NCBI RefSeq assembly: GCF_017254835.1
Contig: NZ_JAFKCW010000002.1
Location: forward strand, 1,038,592 to 1,102,591
Origin: Algoriphagus aestuariicola
Lineage (GTDB): Bacteria; Bacteroidota; Bacteroidia; Cytophagales; Cyclobacteriaceae
Direction of reading: 5' to 3'
Length of the DNA: 64,000 nucleotides
Shown here one piece after another: positions 44,470 through 53,245 of the stretch (position 1 is the stretch's first letter; each line of letters begins with the position of its first letter). The position numbers were made by a program, and so were the translations under genes. The notes beneath the pieces were generated by a model. That model had not been told where the DNA came from and did no database searches. It saw nothing but the letters and a program-made list of their open reading frames with translations.

Positions 44470-46272
44470 ATGAAAATCAAGGCAAAACTCTACCTCTCCC
44501 AGTTTTTCCTCCTTGGAATCATCGCTGTGGTGGCAGGCATAGGAGTATACTACCTCAATCTAGTGGCAGATTATACGGCGGTCATCCTCAAGGATAACTA
44601 CCGCACAATCGACTACATGAGAAAGGTCAACCAGCAGGTGGATGAGCTCCAGGGCAAGTTTGAGAGGGACGTCTTGACCTTGGAGGAGTTTGAGAGCAGA
44701 TCGGCGGAGCTTTACACACTGGTCAATTCCCAGAAAGCCAACATCACTGAAGCTGGAGAAAAAAACCTCACTGAAAACCTCAGCCTTGAGGTAACAGGCT
44801 ATCTGGATCTGATCGACCAGGGACTCGCTGGCTCCAATTTGAATTCGAACGAGCTTTGGGTCTCTGTCAGCAAAATCAAGACTCTCACCGAGACGATCTT
44901 TCTGCTCAACGAAGAGACCATTTTGAGCAAAAGTGAAAACGCCAAAAACAAGTCCGAACAGGTCATCGTCTACATGATCATCATCGGAGCTTCCGGGATC
45001 ACTTTTGGTCTGATTTTCTTCCTTGGCTTGCCGAATTACATCGTCAATCCGATCAAACTATTCACCAAATCCATCAAGGAAATCTCTCTGGGAAACTATG
45101 GTGTCCAGATTCCCTTTGAAGGGGAAGACGAGCTGGGTAACCTCGCCAAATCCATCCGAAAGATGGTGGTGAAGCTGAAGGAGTATGAAAAATCGAACTT
45201 TTCCAAACTGATCCGGGAACAAAAACGACTCGCCATGATCGTAAACGAAATGAACGAGGCAATCCTGGTCACCGATGAAAACAAGAACATCATCCTATGT
45301 AATGAACTTCTGCTGGACCTGATCCATCTGCGTCGGGAGCAAGTAGAGGGAAAACATATCCAAGAGATCGCACGGATCAACAATCTCATAGACAACATCA
45401 CCGAAGACCTGTTCGTCCCCTATCTGGAGGGTGAGGAGGGCCAGATAGCACCCGTGCGGATAGTCATGGGCGGAAAGGAACGCATCTTCAAAAAGGAAAT
45501 CCTCAAGCTCTCCGGAACTGAAGAAGAAAATGGGCCCAAAAAGCTGATGGGGCATTTAGTGATCCTGTCGGACATCACGGAGTTTTCCGAAAAAGACCAA
45601 GCCAAGCTGAAATTCATGTCCACGCTGTCCCACGAGCTCAAGACCCCACTTGCCGCTATACAGCTGAGCACCAATCTGCTGGAAAACAAGAAAACTGGCA
45701 GTTTGACCTCCGATCAGTCGGATCTCGTACACACGATCAAATCCAACCAGGAAAGGATCAAACGCATGGTCAATGAAGTGTTGGACATTTCCCAAATCAA
45801 CCAGGGCTATATCAGCCTGACCACGGAGCACTTTTCGGTGGCCGATTCCATAGCCGACTCGCTGCAGGGCCTAGATTTGTTTTTGAGGGAAAAGAATATC
45901 CGGCTCAACAAGCAGATTCCGGAAAATCTTCCGCAGATCAAGGGCGACTATCACAAATCAGTCTGGATTTTCAACAACTTGATCAGCAATGCAATCAGGT
46001 ACAGCCCGGCCAATTCGGAGATCACTATCACGGCCAGTCGGGAAGCCAACCGGATAAAGGTAGAGGTCAAAGACTTGGGGCCCGGCATTTCTCTCAAAAA
46101 CCAGGAACGGATCTTTGAGCATTTCTTCAAGCTGGACCATTCCTCGGAAAACGGAACAGGACTTGGGCTTGCCATTTCGAAGGAATTCATGGAAGCCATG
46201 GGAGGAAGCATAGGCGTAAATTCAGTCATCGGCAAGGGCGCTGCGTTTTGGGTAAGTTTTAGGGAGGTTTGA
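44470..46272 (+). CDS. Membrane sensor histidine kinase of the kdp locus
   Basis: 600 residues from the ATG at 44470. An N-terminal helix (YLSQFFLLGIIAVVAGIGVYYL), an all-helical extracytoplasmic domain, a second helix (VIVYMIIIGASGITFGLIFFLGL), a HAMP linker (about 190-240), a PAS-like domain, HisKA with the phosphorylated His in STLSHELKTPLAA, and an ATPase domain with N box (NNLISNAIRYS), G1 (DLGPGIS) and G2 (GTGLGLAIS). It replaces the C-terminal half of KdpD. Its position 7 nt after the KdpD-like sensor gene suggests that it phosphorylates the NtrC-type regulator upstream of kdp. Confidence 0.92.
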   Translation: MKIKAKLYLSQFFLLGIIAVVAGIGVYYLNLVADYTAVILKDNYRTIDYMRKVNQQVDELQGKFERDVLTLEEFESRSAELYTLVNSQKANITEAGEKNLTENLSLEVTGYLDLIDQGLAGSNLNSNELWVSVSKIKTLTETIFLLNEETILSKSENAKNKSEQVIVYMIIIGASGITFGLIFFLGLPNYIVNPIKLFTKSIKEISLGNYGVQIPFEGEDELGNLAKSIRKMVVKLKEYEKSNFSKLIREQKRLAMIVNEMNEAILVTDENKNIILCNELLLDLIHLRREQVEGKHIQEIARINNLIDNITEDLFVPYLEGEEGQIAPVRIVMGGKERIFKKEILKLSGTEEENGPKKLMGHLVILSDITEFSEKDQAKLKFMSTLSHELKTPLAAIQLSTNLLENKKTGSLTSDQSDLVHTIKSNQERIKRMVNEVLDISQINQGYISLTTEHFSVADSIADSLQGLDLFLREKNIRLNKQIPENLPQIKGDYHKSVWIFNNLISNAIRYSPANSEITITASREANRIKVEVKDLGPGISLKNQERIFEHFFKLDHSSENGTGLGLAISKEFMEAMGGSIGVNSVIGKGAAFWVSFREV

Positions 46273-46359
46273 TCCCTTCGGGAAGCGCCAAGGTCATCGT
46301 TTCGGGTCTTGGGCCAATTCGCAACGCAAGTCGGAGCCAATTTTGATCTCCTTGTATAC

Positions 46360-47061
46360 CTATTTCGATACTTCCTCTTCCATCATATCGATCGGAATAT
46401 CCATGAGATCAAAATTCCTTTCCCCGAGGTAATTGTAATGCCACCACTCCACCGGATCGACCGTAAATCCGTACTTCTTCATTACTTTTTTCAACAGTTC
46501 TCTGTTTGCTACGACCTCCTCTGGTAGTTTGGCAAATTCCAGATGGGAAGCGTATACCAAGGCATCAAACTGAGTGGGCATTTTCAGCTCCTCACCTGTC
46601 AACAATTCGACCAAGGTCAAATCCAGCGCCACTCCTCTGTTGTGCTTGCTTCCCTGCCAAGGCAAACCCATGTACACCGTATCCGGTAGGATGTCGAACA
46701 TCTTCACGGTGATCGCATACGGTCTGTAGGCATCATAGATTTTAAGACTCAAACCCTGCTGGTTAAATTCTTCCTGCGCTTTGGCGAGGGCTTTGGCCAC
46801 CGGTCGCCTTGTAAGGCCTATGGGTCGCGGATAGAGTTGGGTATAAAAAACATTGGCCTTGGAGGCATATTTAATGTCCAAGACCAAGCTCGGCGCATAC
46901 TCCAACAATTTCACAAACTCATTGTCGGGATCCTCCGCGACTAATTTCCGGTAGTCCTCCAAGTTAGTAGTCAGGGGCAGCCCAAAGGGATTTGAAGATT
47001 GGGCTTCGGCGAAACGCAAGCAAATCAGCATGAAAAAGGCAGAAAAGATCGCGCGAATCAT
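46360..47061 (-). CDS. VanX/DdpX-like D,D-dipeptidase, secreted
   Basis: 233 residues with a signal peptide (ends FAEAQ). Zinc-peptidase motifs of the VanX (M15D) family are intact: SKHNRGVALDLTLV with the His and Asp zinc ligands, and EWWHYNYLG with the catalytic Glu and third ligand His. VanX-type enzymes cleave D-Ala-D-Ala. It overlaps the ABC ATPase gene by 4 nt (ATGA), so it is the last gene of a five-gene operon with a TonB receptor. That is an unusual partner for a transport operon and may point to a peptide-like substrate. The enzyme class is clear; the role here is inferred. Confidence 0.9.
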   Translation of the reverse strand: MIRAIFSAFFMLICLRFAEAQSSNPFGLPLTTNLEDYRKLVAEDPDNEFVKLLEYAPSLVLDIKYASKANVFYTQLYPRPIGLTRRPVAKALAKAQEEFNQQGLSLKIYDAYRPYAITVKMFDILPDTVYMGLPWQGSKHNRGVALDLTLVELLTGEELKMPTQFDALVYASHLEFAKLPEEVVANRELLKKVMKKYGFTVDPVEWWHYNYLGERNFDLMDIPIDMMEEEVSK

Positions 47062-47753
47062 ATCGTTTGGAGATAAAGCTGTTCCAGTTCGTTGGCTGAG
47101 AGACCCGAAGCTGGCATCTCGCTGACCAATTGCCCCTCTTTCATGATTCCAATACGGTTGGCCACTTCCTTGGCTCGGAAAATGTCATGCGTGGCCATCA
47201 GTATCGCCGTTCCCTGAGCGGCAAGTTCTTTCAAAATAACAGAAAATTCGTTGGAGGCTTTGGGATCCAATCCGCTCGTCGGCTCGTCCAAAAACAAAGC
47301 CTTCGCTTTCTTTGCCAGGGCGATTGCTATTCCTACTTTTTGGCGCATCCCTTTGGAATACCCTCCCACCCGTCTGTCATGGGCGCTTTCCTGGAGTCCA
47401 GATTTGCTCAAAAAGGCCTTGAGCTCCTCGGTGGAATAAGTTTGCCCTGCCAAGGAGGAGAAGAATGCGAGATTCTCGATACCACTCAAGTTCCCATACA
47501 GCATGACTGTTTCGGGAATATAGGCCAGATACTTCTTGGATTCTTTGGGATCTTGGGTGACGGAGACCCCATTGATCAGAACCTCCCCAGAACTGGGCTT
47601 GACAAAGCCCAAAAAACAATTGATCGTAGTGGTTTTGCCTGCTCCATTCTGCCCCAAAAGGGCGAAAATTTCGCCAACGTTGATCTGGATGTCCAGTTGC
47701 TTGAGAGCCTTGTGGTCGCCGTAGCTTTTGGATAGTTGTCTTGCTTCAATCAT
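47058..47753 (-). CDS. ABC transporter ATPase paired with DUF3526 permeases
   Basis: 231 residues: Walker A GQNGAGKTT, the variant signature YSKGMRQK, Walker B ALFLDEPTSGLDPKA, and MATHD with the switch His. This is the NosF/CcmA-like class of ABC-2 exporter ATPases. It is located between two permease genes upstream (5 nt gap) and a VanX-like gene downstream (4-nt overlap). All catalytic residues look intact. Confidence 0.9.
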   Translation of the reverse strand: MIEARQLSKSYGDHKALKQLDIQINVGEIFALLGQNGAGKTTTINCFLGFVKPSSGEVLINGVSVTQDPKESKKYLAYIPETVMLYGNLSGIENLAFFSSLAGQTYSTEELKAFLSKSGLQESAHDRRVGGYSKGMRQKVGIAIALAKKAKALFLDEPTSGLDPKASNEFSVILKELAAQGTAILMATHDIFRAKEVANRIGIMKEGQLVSEMPASGLSANELEQLYLQTI

Positions 47754-47758
47754 TTGAC

Positions 47759-49123
47759 TTATTTTCCGTTGGAATAGATTTCAGATTTAGTAAAATTTCG
47801 ATTGGCCCAAACCAAAAGAAGTAAAAGAGCCAAGATAAAAGGACCCAGTATTTTAGCCCACAGGACTGGTTGGCTATCCTGGAACCGCTCCAGAGTGAAT
47901 CTTGGCCAATCAATCTCGGAGACGGGTTTTCCTTCAAAGATTTTTGGAAAAAAGAAGTTTTTCTTTCCCTCATGAAACCCCTCCAGGGATTCCATGTACC
48001 GGAGGTAATTTCCCAAATCCGAAAAGCTGACTGAATTGAGGGAAACTTGGGCATGAACCGTTGGCACTATCCAACTCAGCAGGTTGGCCATCTCCATCCG
48101 CTGCCCCAATTTGGATTTAACATCTTCCACCGATTCGCGCGCTTCATCGTCCCCAAGCTGCTGCATGGCAAAGTACCAAAGCCAACTGAAGTCCTGATCC
48201 GATGGATGCGAAAATTCCCGATACTGCGGGTATTTGGAGTAAAAATGCTCCAGAGTTGGTTCCTTCTCCCTGTCCCATTGCGCATGATAGCCTTCCCTGT
48301 TTTCGATCACGGCAGTCATGGCCTCCGGAATCGGAAACAATAGACGCTGGAGTACATTGATCCCGGCGGGTACGATGAGGTTCAGCAAGACCCAACAAGC
48401 CAATAGAATCTGCGCATTTCGGTTGGAACTTAACTGGAAGCTCACCACCAACCAAACCAAGGCAAACCAAAACAGCACATACACCACCGCTATCAAAGCG
48501 AAGGCCAGAAGGTACCGATCTATTGGAATTGCTAGGTACATCACGGAAATGCCCAAAAGTAGGATCAGCACCGAAAGGACGCTTACCAGCCTGATTCCCA
48601 GTTTGTACCTCAAGAATCTCGTCGGCGCGTCTGTCTGGCTGAGGACCAAACTCCAGGTTCCACCCTCTCTTTCCTCGGAAATAAGATTAAATCCGAAGGC
48701 GATGATCACCAAGGGAAAGAAGTAAATCAGCACAAAACTGAAATCCATATTACCCAAAAGCTGAAAAAGAGGGTTCATCAGGTCTGTGGAATAGCGCTGC
48801 TCCTCCAGATTTCGGACGGTGACACTTTGTACCGAGGGATAGATATCGCGCTGGCCAATGGATAGCCCCGCGAGTCGCGGGACTTCGTTTTTCAAGCCAA
48901 AACGCAAATAGTACATCAAGTTGCCCAAGTCTCCAGATGAATGGGAAATATTGCGCTGGATGCTTTGGACTTGATGTTCGGCGGTTTTTTCAGAGATTCT
49001 CTCCGACCGCTCCAAGAAGCGGGAACCGATTTCCAGGCTGATCAGCCCGGCTACCAAAAGCAAGATCAACCCAATAGGATGCGCTTTTGACCTAAAAAAG
49101 TCTTTGACTAGGTACTTGATCAT
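47759..49123 (-). CDS. ABC-2-type permease, DUF3526-like (second of pair)
   Basis: 454 residues from the ATG at 49123 (MIKYLVKDFFRS), 2 nt after the stop of the first permease. Helix 1 (PIGLILLLVAGLISLEIG) is followed by a large extracytoplasmic region. A cluster of helices follows with FVLIYFFPLVIIAFGFNLISEEREGGTWSL, the ABC-2 motif in this family. A second extracytoplasmic block contains LGDDEARESVEDVKS, and there is a final C-terminal helix. It resembles its neighbour in layout, and the two probably form a heterodimer with the ATPase. Confidence 0.82.
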   Translation of the reverse strand: MIKYLVKDFFRSKAHPIGLILLLVAGLISLEIGSRFLERSERISEKTAEHQVQSIQRNISHSSGDLGNLMYYLRFGLKNEVPRLAGLSIGQRDIYPSVQSVTVRNLEEQRYSTDLMNPLFQLLGNMDFSFVLIYFFPLVIIAFGFNLISEEREGGTWSLVLSQTDAPTRFLRYKLGIRLVSVLSVLILLLGISVMYLAIPIDRYLLAFALIAVVYVLFWFALVWLVVSFQLSSNRNAQILLACWVLLNLIVPAGINVLQRLLFPIPEAMTAVIENREGYHAQWDREKEPTLEHFYSKYPQYREFSHPSDQDFSWLWYFAMQQLGDDEARESVEDVKSKLGQRMEMANLLSWIVPTVHAQVSLNSVSFSDLGNYLRYMESLEGFHEGKKNFFFPKIFEGKPVSEIDWPRFTLERFQDSQPVLWAKILGPFILALLLLLVWANRNFTKSEIYSNGK

Positions 49124-49125
49124 TT

Positions 49126-50577
49126 TCAAACTACTTTGATTCTTTTTGAATAAAACACACTGAGCAAAACGCCAGCAAGCAACCACAAACCCAAGATAAA
49201 AAGTGCACTGAGCTGGTTGGACAAAACCTGCCCAAGCGAAAGAAACTGCTGATGGAAATCCGGCAGACCCTTCCAATGGTCTTGGGTAAGCCTCGCCGAA
49301 GGATCCGAAGAAGACTTGATCTGGTTGCTGATCAAGTCGATCTGCAAGTTGTTCATCGTCTGCGCCAGCTCATAGCGATAGGCTTCCGATTGGGCTTTGA
49401 AGTATTGATACATCGCCTCATCCGTACCGGAAAGACCCATGGAGGATAGTTTGATGGCTAAAAACGGGTCAGCCCAAGCAGCTATCCGGATGACTTTCTG
49501 TTGATTTTGGAAAATTTCCAAAAGCGCCTCTTCATGTCTGAGGTAGGTTTCAGTGCTGAGTCTCTCCCCTTCCCGCATTACAAACCCACTGTAGTTGAAT
49601 GGCAGCTTGTGGACAGAATCGACCTGATGTGCTTGGAGCAGGGAATCTTTCAGAGATGCATAGTGTGGGTCGTTGGGATTGTGGCTGTCACCCTGTTGGA
49701 TGATTTCCTCCTCGACTGCCGAATCAAATTCAATTTTGGAAGGATTGGAAAAGACAGACTGTCCTACCACCTGCGAAACTTTGGGTAACACCAGGGTAAA
49801 CAACAACCAGAAGCCAATTAGGGCGGTCAGGGAAGATTTGGAACTTTGGCTTTTGGCTGAGACCAAAACGGCTACCAGAGAAAGGATGAGAAAATAGGCC
49901 AAATAAGCCAAAGTCATTACCAAATATTGGATCAGGGACTGACGGAGAAGTTCGTTTTCAGGCTGCAAAAACAAGAAAGCAAAGCCCAGAAGCAATGGCA
50001 AACCTACCAGAGAGAGGGATACCCAAAAAAGGCCAAACACCCTTCCCCAAACCAATTCCAAGCCTTCCACCCCCTGGGAAAAAAGGATTTTCAACGTTCC
50101 GTTTTCCCTGTCCCTGGTAATCAGGTCATATCCCCAGAAAAAGATCAAGAGCGGCACCAAGATCTGCAAAATCATCCCTGCAGAAATCTCCCCAAACCGC
50201 AACAGTCCATTGGACAGATTGGCCTCCGAGAAATTAGCGGTGTTTTGCCGGTGGGCTTCCAGAAAAATTACATTTCCCAAATAGCTGTCCATCCCGAAAT
50301 CGAAATAGGAAAGCGGAAATTTCTCCCTGAATACCAGATAGCCATAGTGGGCCATCCGATGCGGATGTTTGTCGGGACTGTTTTCCCATTTTTCGCGCAC
50401 TTCCTCGCCGAATCCGTGGATTTGTCGCTGGTGCTCGTTGAGGTCGAGCAGGCCCACGATCAAAAAGCCGATCAATAGGCCATTCATGAATAAAATCAGG
50501 ACTTTGGATCCAGGTTGGAACACGATATTTTTCCAAACCTGGGATGCCAATAAAAGAAGAGGACTTCTGTTTTTCAT
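49126..50577 (-). CDS. ABC-2-type permease, DUF3526-like (first of pair)
   Basis: 483 residues. N-terminal helix (VLILFMNGLLIGFLIVGLLDL), a long extracytoplasmic region, then helices with ILQILVPLLIFFWGYDLITRDRENGTLKIL, the same family block as in the second permease. It ends with a helix (LSALFILGLWLLAGVLLSVF). It is 14 nt after the TonB receptor gene and 2 nt before the second permease. The TonB receptor plus DUF3526 ABC exporter arrangement suggests coupled uptake and export of a metal-binding compound or similar cargo; the cargo is unknown. Confidence 0.82.
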   Translation of the reverse strand: MKNRSPLLLLASQVWKNIVFQPGSKVLILFMNGLLIGFLIVGLLDLNEHQRQIHGFGEEVREKWENSPDKHPHRMAHYGYLVFREKFPLSYFDFGMDSYLGNVIFLEAHRQNTANFSEANLSNGLLRFGEISAGMILQILVPLLIFFWGYDLITRDRENGTLKILFSQGVEGLELVWGRVFGLFWVSLSLVGLPLLLGFAFLFLQPENELLRQSLIQYLVMTLAYLAYFLILSLVAVLVSAKSQSSKSSLTALIGFWLLFTLVLPKVSQVVGQSVFSNPSKIEFDSAVEEEIIQQGDSHNPNDPHYASLKDSLLQAHQVDSVHKLPFNYSGFVMREGERLSTETYLRHEEALLEIFQNQQKVIRIAAWADPFLAIKLSSMGLSGTDEAMYQYFKAQSEAYRYELAQTMNNLQIDLISNQIKSSSDPSARLTQDHWKGLPDFHQQFLSLGQVLSNQLSALFILGLWLLAGVLLSVFYSKRIKVV

Positions 50578-50591
50578 GATTGATAAGGGAA

Positions 50592-53138
50592 TCAGAATTT
50601 ATAAGTTGCTGTCAACATGAAGTTTCGGGGTGCGCCTGGAAACAGGCGGGTATAATTCTGCGCTCCAAGCCAGTAGGTCTTGTCTGCCAGATTGTTTACG
50701 TTGAGCGCCAACTGCATATTGCTGGCGGGCGGAGCGAAGTAAACCGCGGCATCCAAAACGGCAAAAGCGGGTATTTCAAAATCCCTCGTAAACCATGGCA
50801 CGCGACTCCCTTGCGCCTGTAGTCCAAAACCGAGGCCCAGACCGTTCAGTGAAGTGGTCTCCTCAAAGTTGTAGCGGCTCCAGATATTTGCACTATGTTT
50901 TGGAGTGTTTTCCTTCCTCGTGCCTATCAATTCGGCATTGGCGTCGGAAACGATCTCGGCATCGATAAAGCTATAAGACATGGAAACTTGCCAGTTGGGC
51001 ATGACAAACCCGGTGACGTCCATTTCAAATCCCCTGCTGCGATCTGCCCCCCTCTGTACAAGGGAATCTGGAAAATCCGGCAAGTTGGCATTCATAAGGA
51101 TATTCTCCTGGTTGATTTCATATACCGCTGAGTTGAGCAAAATCAAGCCGTCAAAAAACTCCGCCTTCACGCCTATCTCCTTCAAATCGCCTACTAAAGG
51201 CTTGAATCGGGAAGCCGATTCCGAAGTCCAAAAGTAGGCTCCTGTACTCGGCATCAAGGTAACCGTGTTGGATTGAGGCTGCATTCCCTCCAAATAGGTC
51301 GCATAAACATTCACCGAAGGGCTCACCTCATAGGTCAATCCCACTCGGGGTAAAAGTACCGTGTTGGTAAACGAAAGTTCGTTTTCGGAGTCGTGGTTGG
51401 TAATATCCTCAAACCACTCGTTTCTCAAACTGAGCAATGCAGACAGCTTCCCCCACTTGAAATACTCTTGGATATAAACAGCTGAGGAAGTCGTAAGGGC
51501 TGCAGGAATTGCCACGCGGGAATTGAAGGTGTAATCCGTAATCACCGGCAAGGCCGAACTGGGGGCTTCCAAGTTGAAGTAGCTGACATTGGGTTTGGGG
51601 AGTACTTCGCCGTTGACCGTCACTGTTTGGTAGTTTTCGGCCTTGGAAGGATCAAAGGAGCCGACTACCGAACCGTCATTAAGGAGAAATCCCCTAGCGG
51701 CATTCTGTCCCCCACCCTTAAGCTTTTGCCACGAATGCAGGTCATATCCTACCAACAGCTTGTTTTTTGTATCTCCCAAATCAAAGTCAAAATTGAAGTA
51801 AGCGTTGAGGTTGTCGATATTCCAATGTTGCTCTCGCGCTACAAACTGCATCCCGACCAAACTGCCAACCTGCTCTCCCTCAATATTTCTGGCAAAAGCG
51901 TTGGTGGTCCGGTGCTCTTGAAGATCCTCTATCCAGGTCTGCTTCATATACACCGTGTTGAAGTTGATTTTGTCGGAAAACCTATGGCTTAAGTTGATGG
52001 CCCAGATTAGCTCGTCCGAAATGAAAAAGTCCGTTGGGGCACCAAGATTTAAGCTAGTAGGCGTGCTGTTGAGATCGGTCTCTCCGGCCACCGCACCAAA
52101 AATCGGTTGTCCCCTGTCCAGGTTGCCATGCATGGAGCTAAAGATCAACTCGGTATTGATAGAGGTTTTGGAGTTGGGCAAATAGGTGATGGAGGGATTG
52201 ACCAGCACTGAATTGTTGTTTACATAATCACGAAAAGAACCTGCTTGCTGATAGGCGGCATTGAGACGATAAAGCAGGGTTTTCGAAGAATTCAGAGGAC
52301 CTGTAAAATCCAGGGTGCCCCGCACTGTTCTGAAGCTGCCTGCACTGAGACTCACCTCTTTTCGCTCTTCGGAAAGAGGCTTTTTGGTGACCATATTGAT
52401 ACTTCCGCCTGGATCCGTACTGGCGAATGTGACGGAAGCAGGACCTTTGATGACTTCCACTCGCTCGATATGGGAAGTCAGTGGCTGGAGAAAGTAAAAC
52501 TGTCGGGTTCGTAGCCCATTCACGATTTGACCTTCCTCGTTTTGGCTGATTCCACGTATGGCATATTGGTTGTAAAAACTAGAGGGAATGACTCCGCTGA
52601 CATTTTTCACAGCATCCGCCAATCGGAAAGTCCCCCTATCCTTGATCAATTCCTTGGTTACCGATCCTACTGCCTGCGGGAGCTCCCTGTTGGCGATGGC
52701 TATCTTGGTAGCCGAAAAGCTGTATTCGCTGGTATAGTCTTGGCGGGCCCGGCCAATTACCTCCACTTCCTGAAGATGGAAGCCCGAAGAGGACAACACA
52801 ATGGTCATAGGTTGGTTGACTTGGCTTAGATCAATCTCCCGCTCATTGGTATCGTAGCTCATCGAAGTGATCAGGAGTTGGTATTTTGTGCCCATGAGCT
52901 CCCTGAACTCAAAGTTCCCATCCACATCCGACAGGGCAATTTTCTTTTCCGAATCAGAAATCAGCCTGACGTTCAAGTTGATGACGGGAAAGCCTTTTTG
53001 GTCTTTTAGGTGGCCGCACAACCTAGATTGAGCCAGGGTTGATCCGGCTAAAACTGCTGCTAATAAAAAGGTTAACAACAAGCTTCCAGAGCAACTAGGG
53101 AGTATGATTTTAGGTAGTTTTTGTACAATGGAGTCCAA
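50592..53138 (-). CDS. TonB-dependent siderophore-type receptor
   Basis: 848 residues: signal peptide (ends STLAQ), a CarboxypepD-regulatory-like N-terminal domain (about 40-125), a plug domain (ITKELIKDRGTFRLADAV-like segment, KNVSGVIPSSFYNQYAIRGI) and a beta-barrel ending NFMLTATYKF. The plug block RVEVIKGPASVTFASTDPGGSINMVTKKP is that of FhuA/FpvA-type siderophore receptors, read here in short parts (RVEVIKGPASVTF; PGGSINMVTKKP). It imports a metal complex or related compound across the outer membrane using TonB energy. It is the first gene of a five-gene operon and its promoter is flanked by two palindromes, so it is strongly regulated. Confidence 0.93.
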   Translation of the reverse strand: MDSIVQKLPKIILPSCSGSLLLTFLLAAVLAGSTLAQSRLCGHLKDQKGFPVINLNVRLISDSEKKIALSDVDGNFEFRELMGTKYQLLITSMSYDTNEREIDLSQVNQPMTIVLSSSGFHLQEVEVIGRARQDYTSEYSFSATKIAIANRELPQAVGSVTKELIKDRGTFRLADAVKNVSGVIPSSFYNQYAIRGISQNEEGQIVNGLRTRQFYFLQPLTSHIERVEVIKGPASVTFASTDPGGSINMVTKKPLSEERKEVSLSAGSFRTVRGTLDFTGPLNSSKTLLYRLNAAYQQAGSFRDYVNNNSVLVNPSITYLPNSKTSINTELIFSSMHGNLDRGQPIFGAVAGETDLNSTPTSLNLGAPTDFFISDELIWAINLSHRFSDKINFNTVYMKQTWIEDLQEHRTTNAFARNIEGEQVGSLVGMQFVAREQHWNIDNLNAYFNFDFDLGDTKNKLLVGYDLHSWQKLKGGGQNAARGFLLNDGSVVGSFDPSKAENYQTVTVNGEVLPKPNVSYFNLEAPSSALPVITDYTFNSRVAIPAALTTSSAVYIQEYFKWGKLSALLSLRNEWFEDITNHDSENELSFTNTVLLPRVGLTYEVSPSVNVYATYLEGMQPQSNTVTLMPSTGAYFWTSESASRFKPLVGDLKEIGVKAEFFDGLILLNSAVYEINQENILMNANLPDFPDSLVQRGADRSRGFEMDVTGFVMPNWQVSMSYSFIDAEIVSDANAELIGTRKENTPKHSANIWSRYNFEETTSLNGLGLGFGLQAQGSRVPWFTRDFEIPAFAVLDAAVYFAPPASNMQLALNVNNLADKTYWLGAQNYTRLFPGAPRNFMLTATYKF

Positions 53139-53177
53139 GAGAGTTTAGGCTTGAGTAAATCAATAAGAAATTGTTTT

Positions 53178-53245
53178 TGCAACAATATTGCATAAATAAT
53201 TGGACAATATTAACCAGGAGAATTATTTTATGCAACATTGTTGCG
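53178..53245. promoter_or_regulatory. Paired palindromic operators around the TonB-receptor promoter
   Basis: Box 1 is TGCAACAATATTGCA (53178-53192) and box 2 is TGCAACATTGTTGCG (53231-53245); 12 of 15 positions agree and both are palindromic. Their centres are 53 bp apart, about five helix turns. Box 2 overlaps the -33 element and box 1 lies just downstream of the expected transcription start. I infer binding of a dimeric repressor, perhaps of the FUR/Zur class. Confidence 0.6.
53205..53235 (-). promoter_or_regulatory. Promoter of the TonB-receptor/ABC operon
   Basis: On the minus strand TTG, 20 nt, TAATATTG, one base off TAnnTTTG. It lies between the two operator palindromes, 66 nt upstream of the receptor ATG. 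Confidence 0.5.

Noticed and set aside
46273-46300. CCC-TTC-GGG hairpin after the histidine kinase gene
   Set aside because: The stem is only two to three base pairs with no T-run, too weak for a terminator call.
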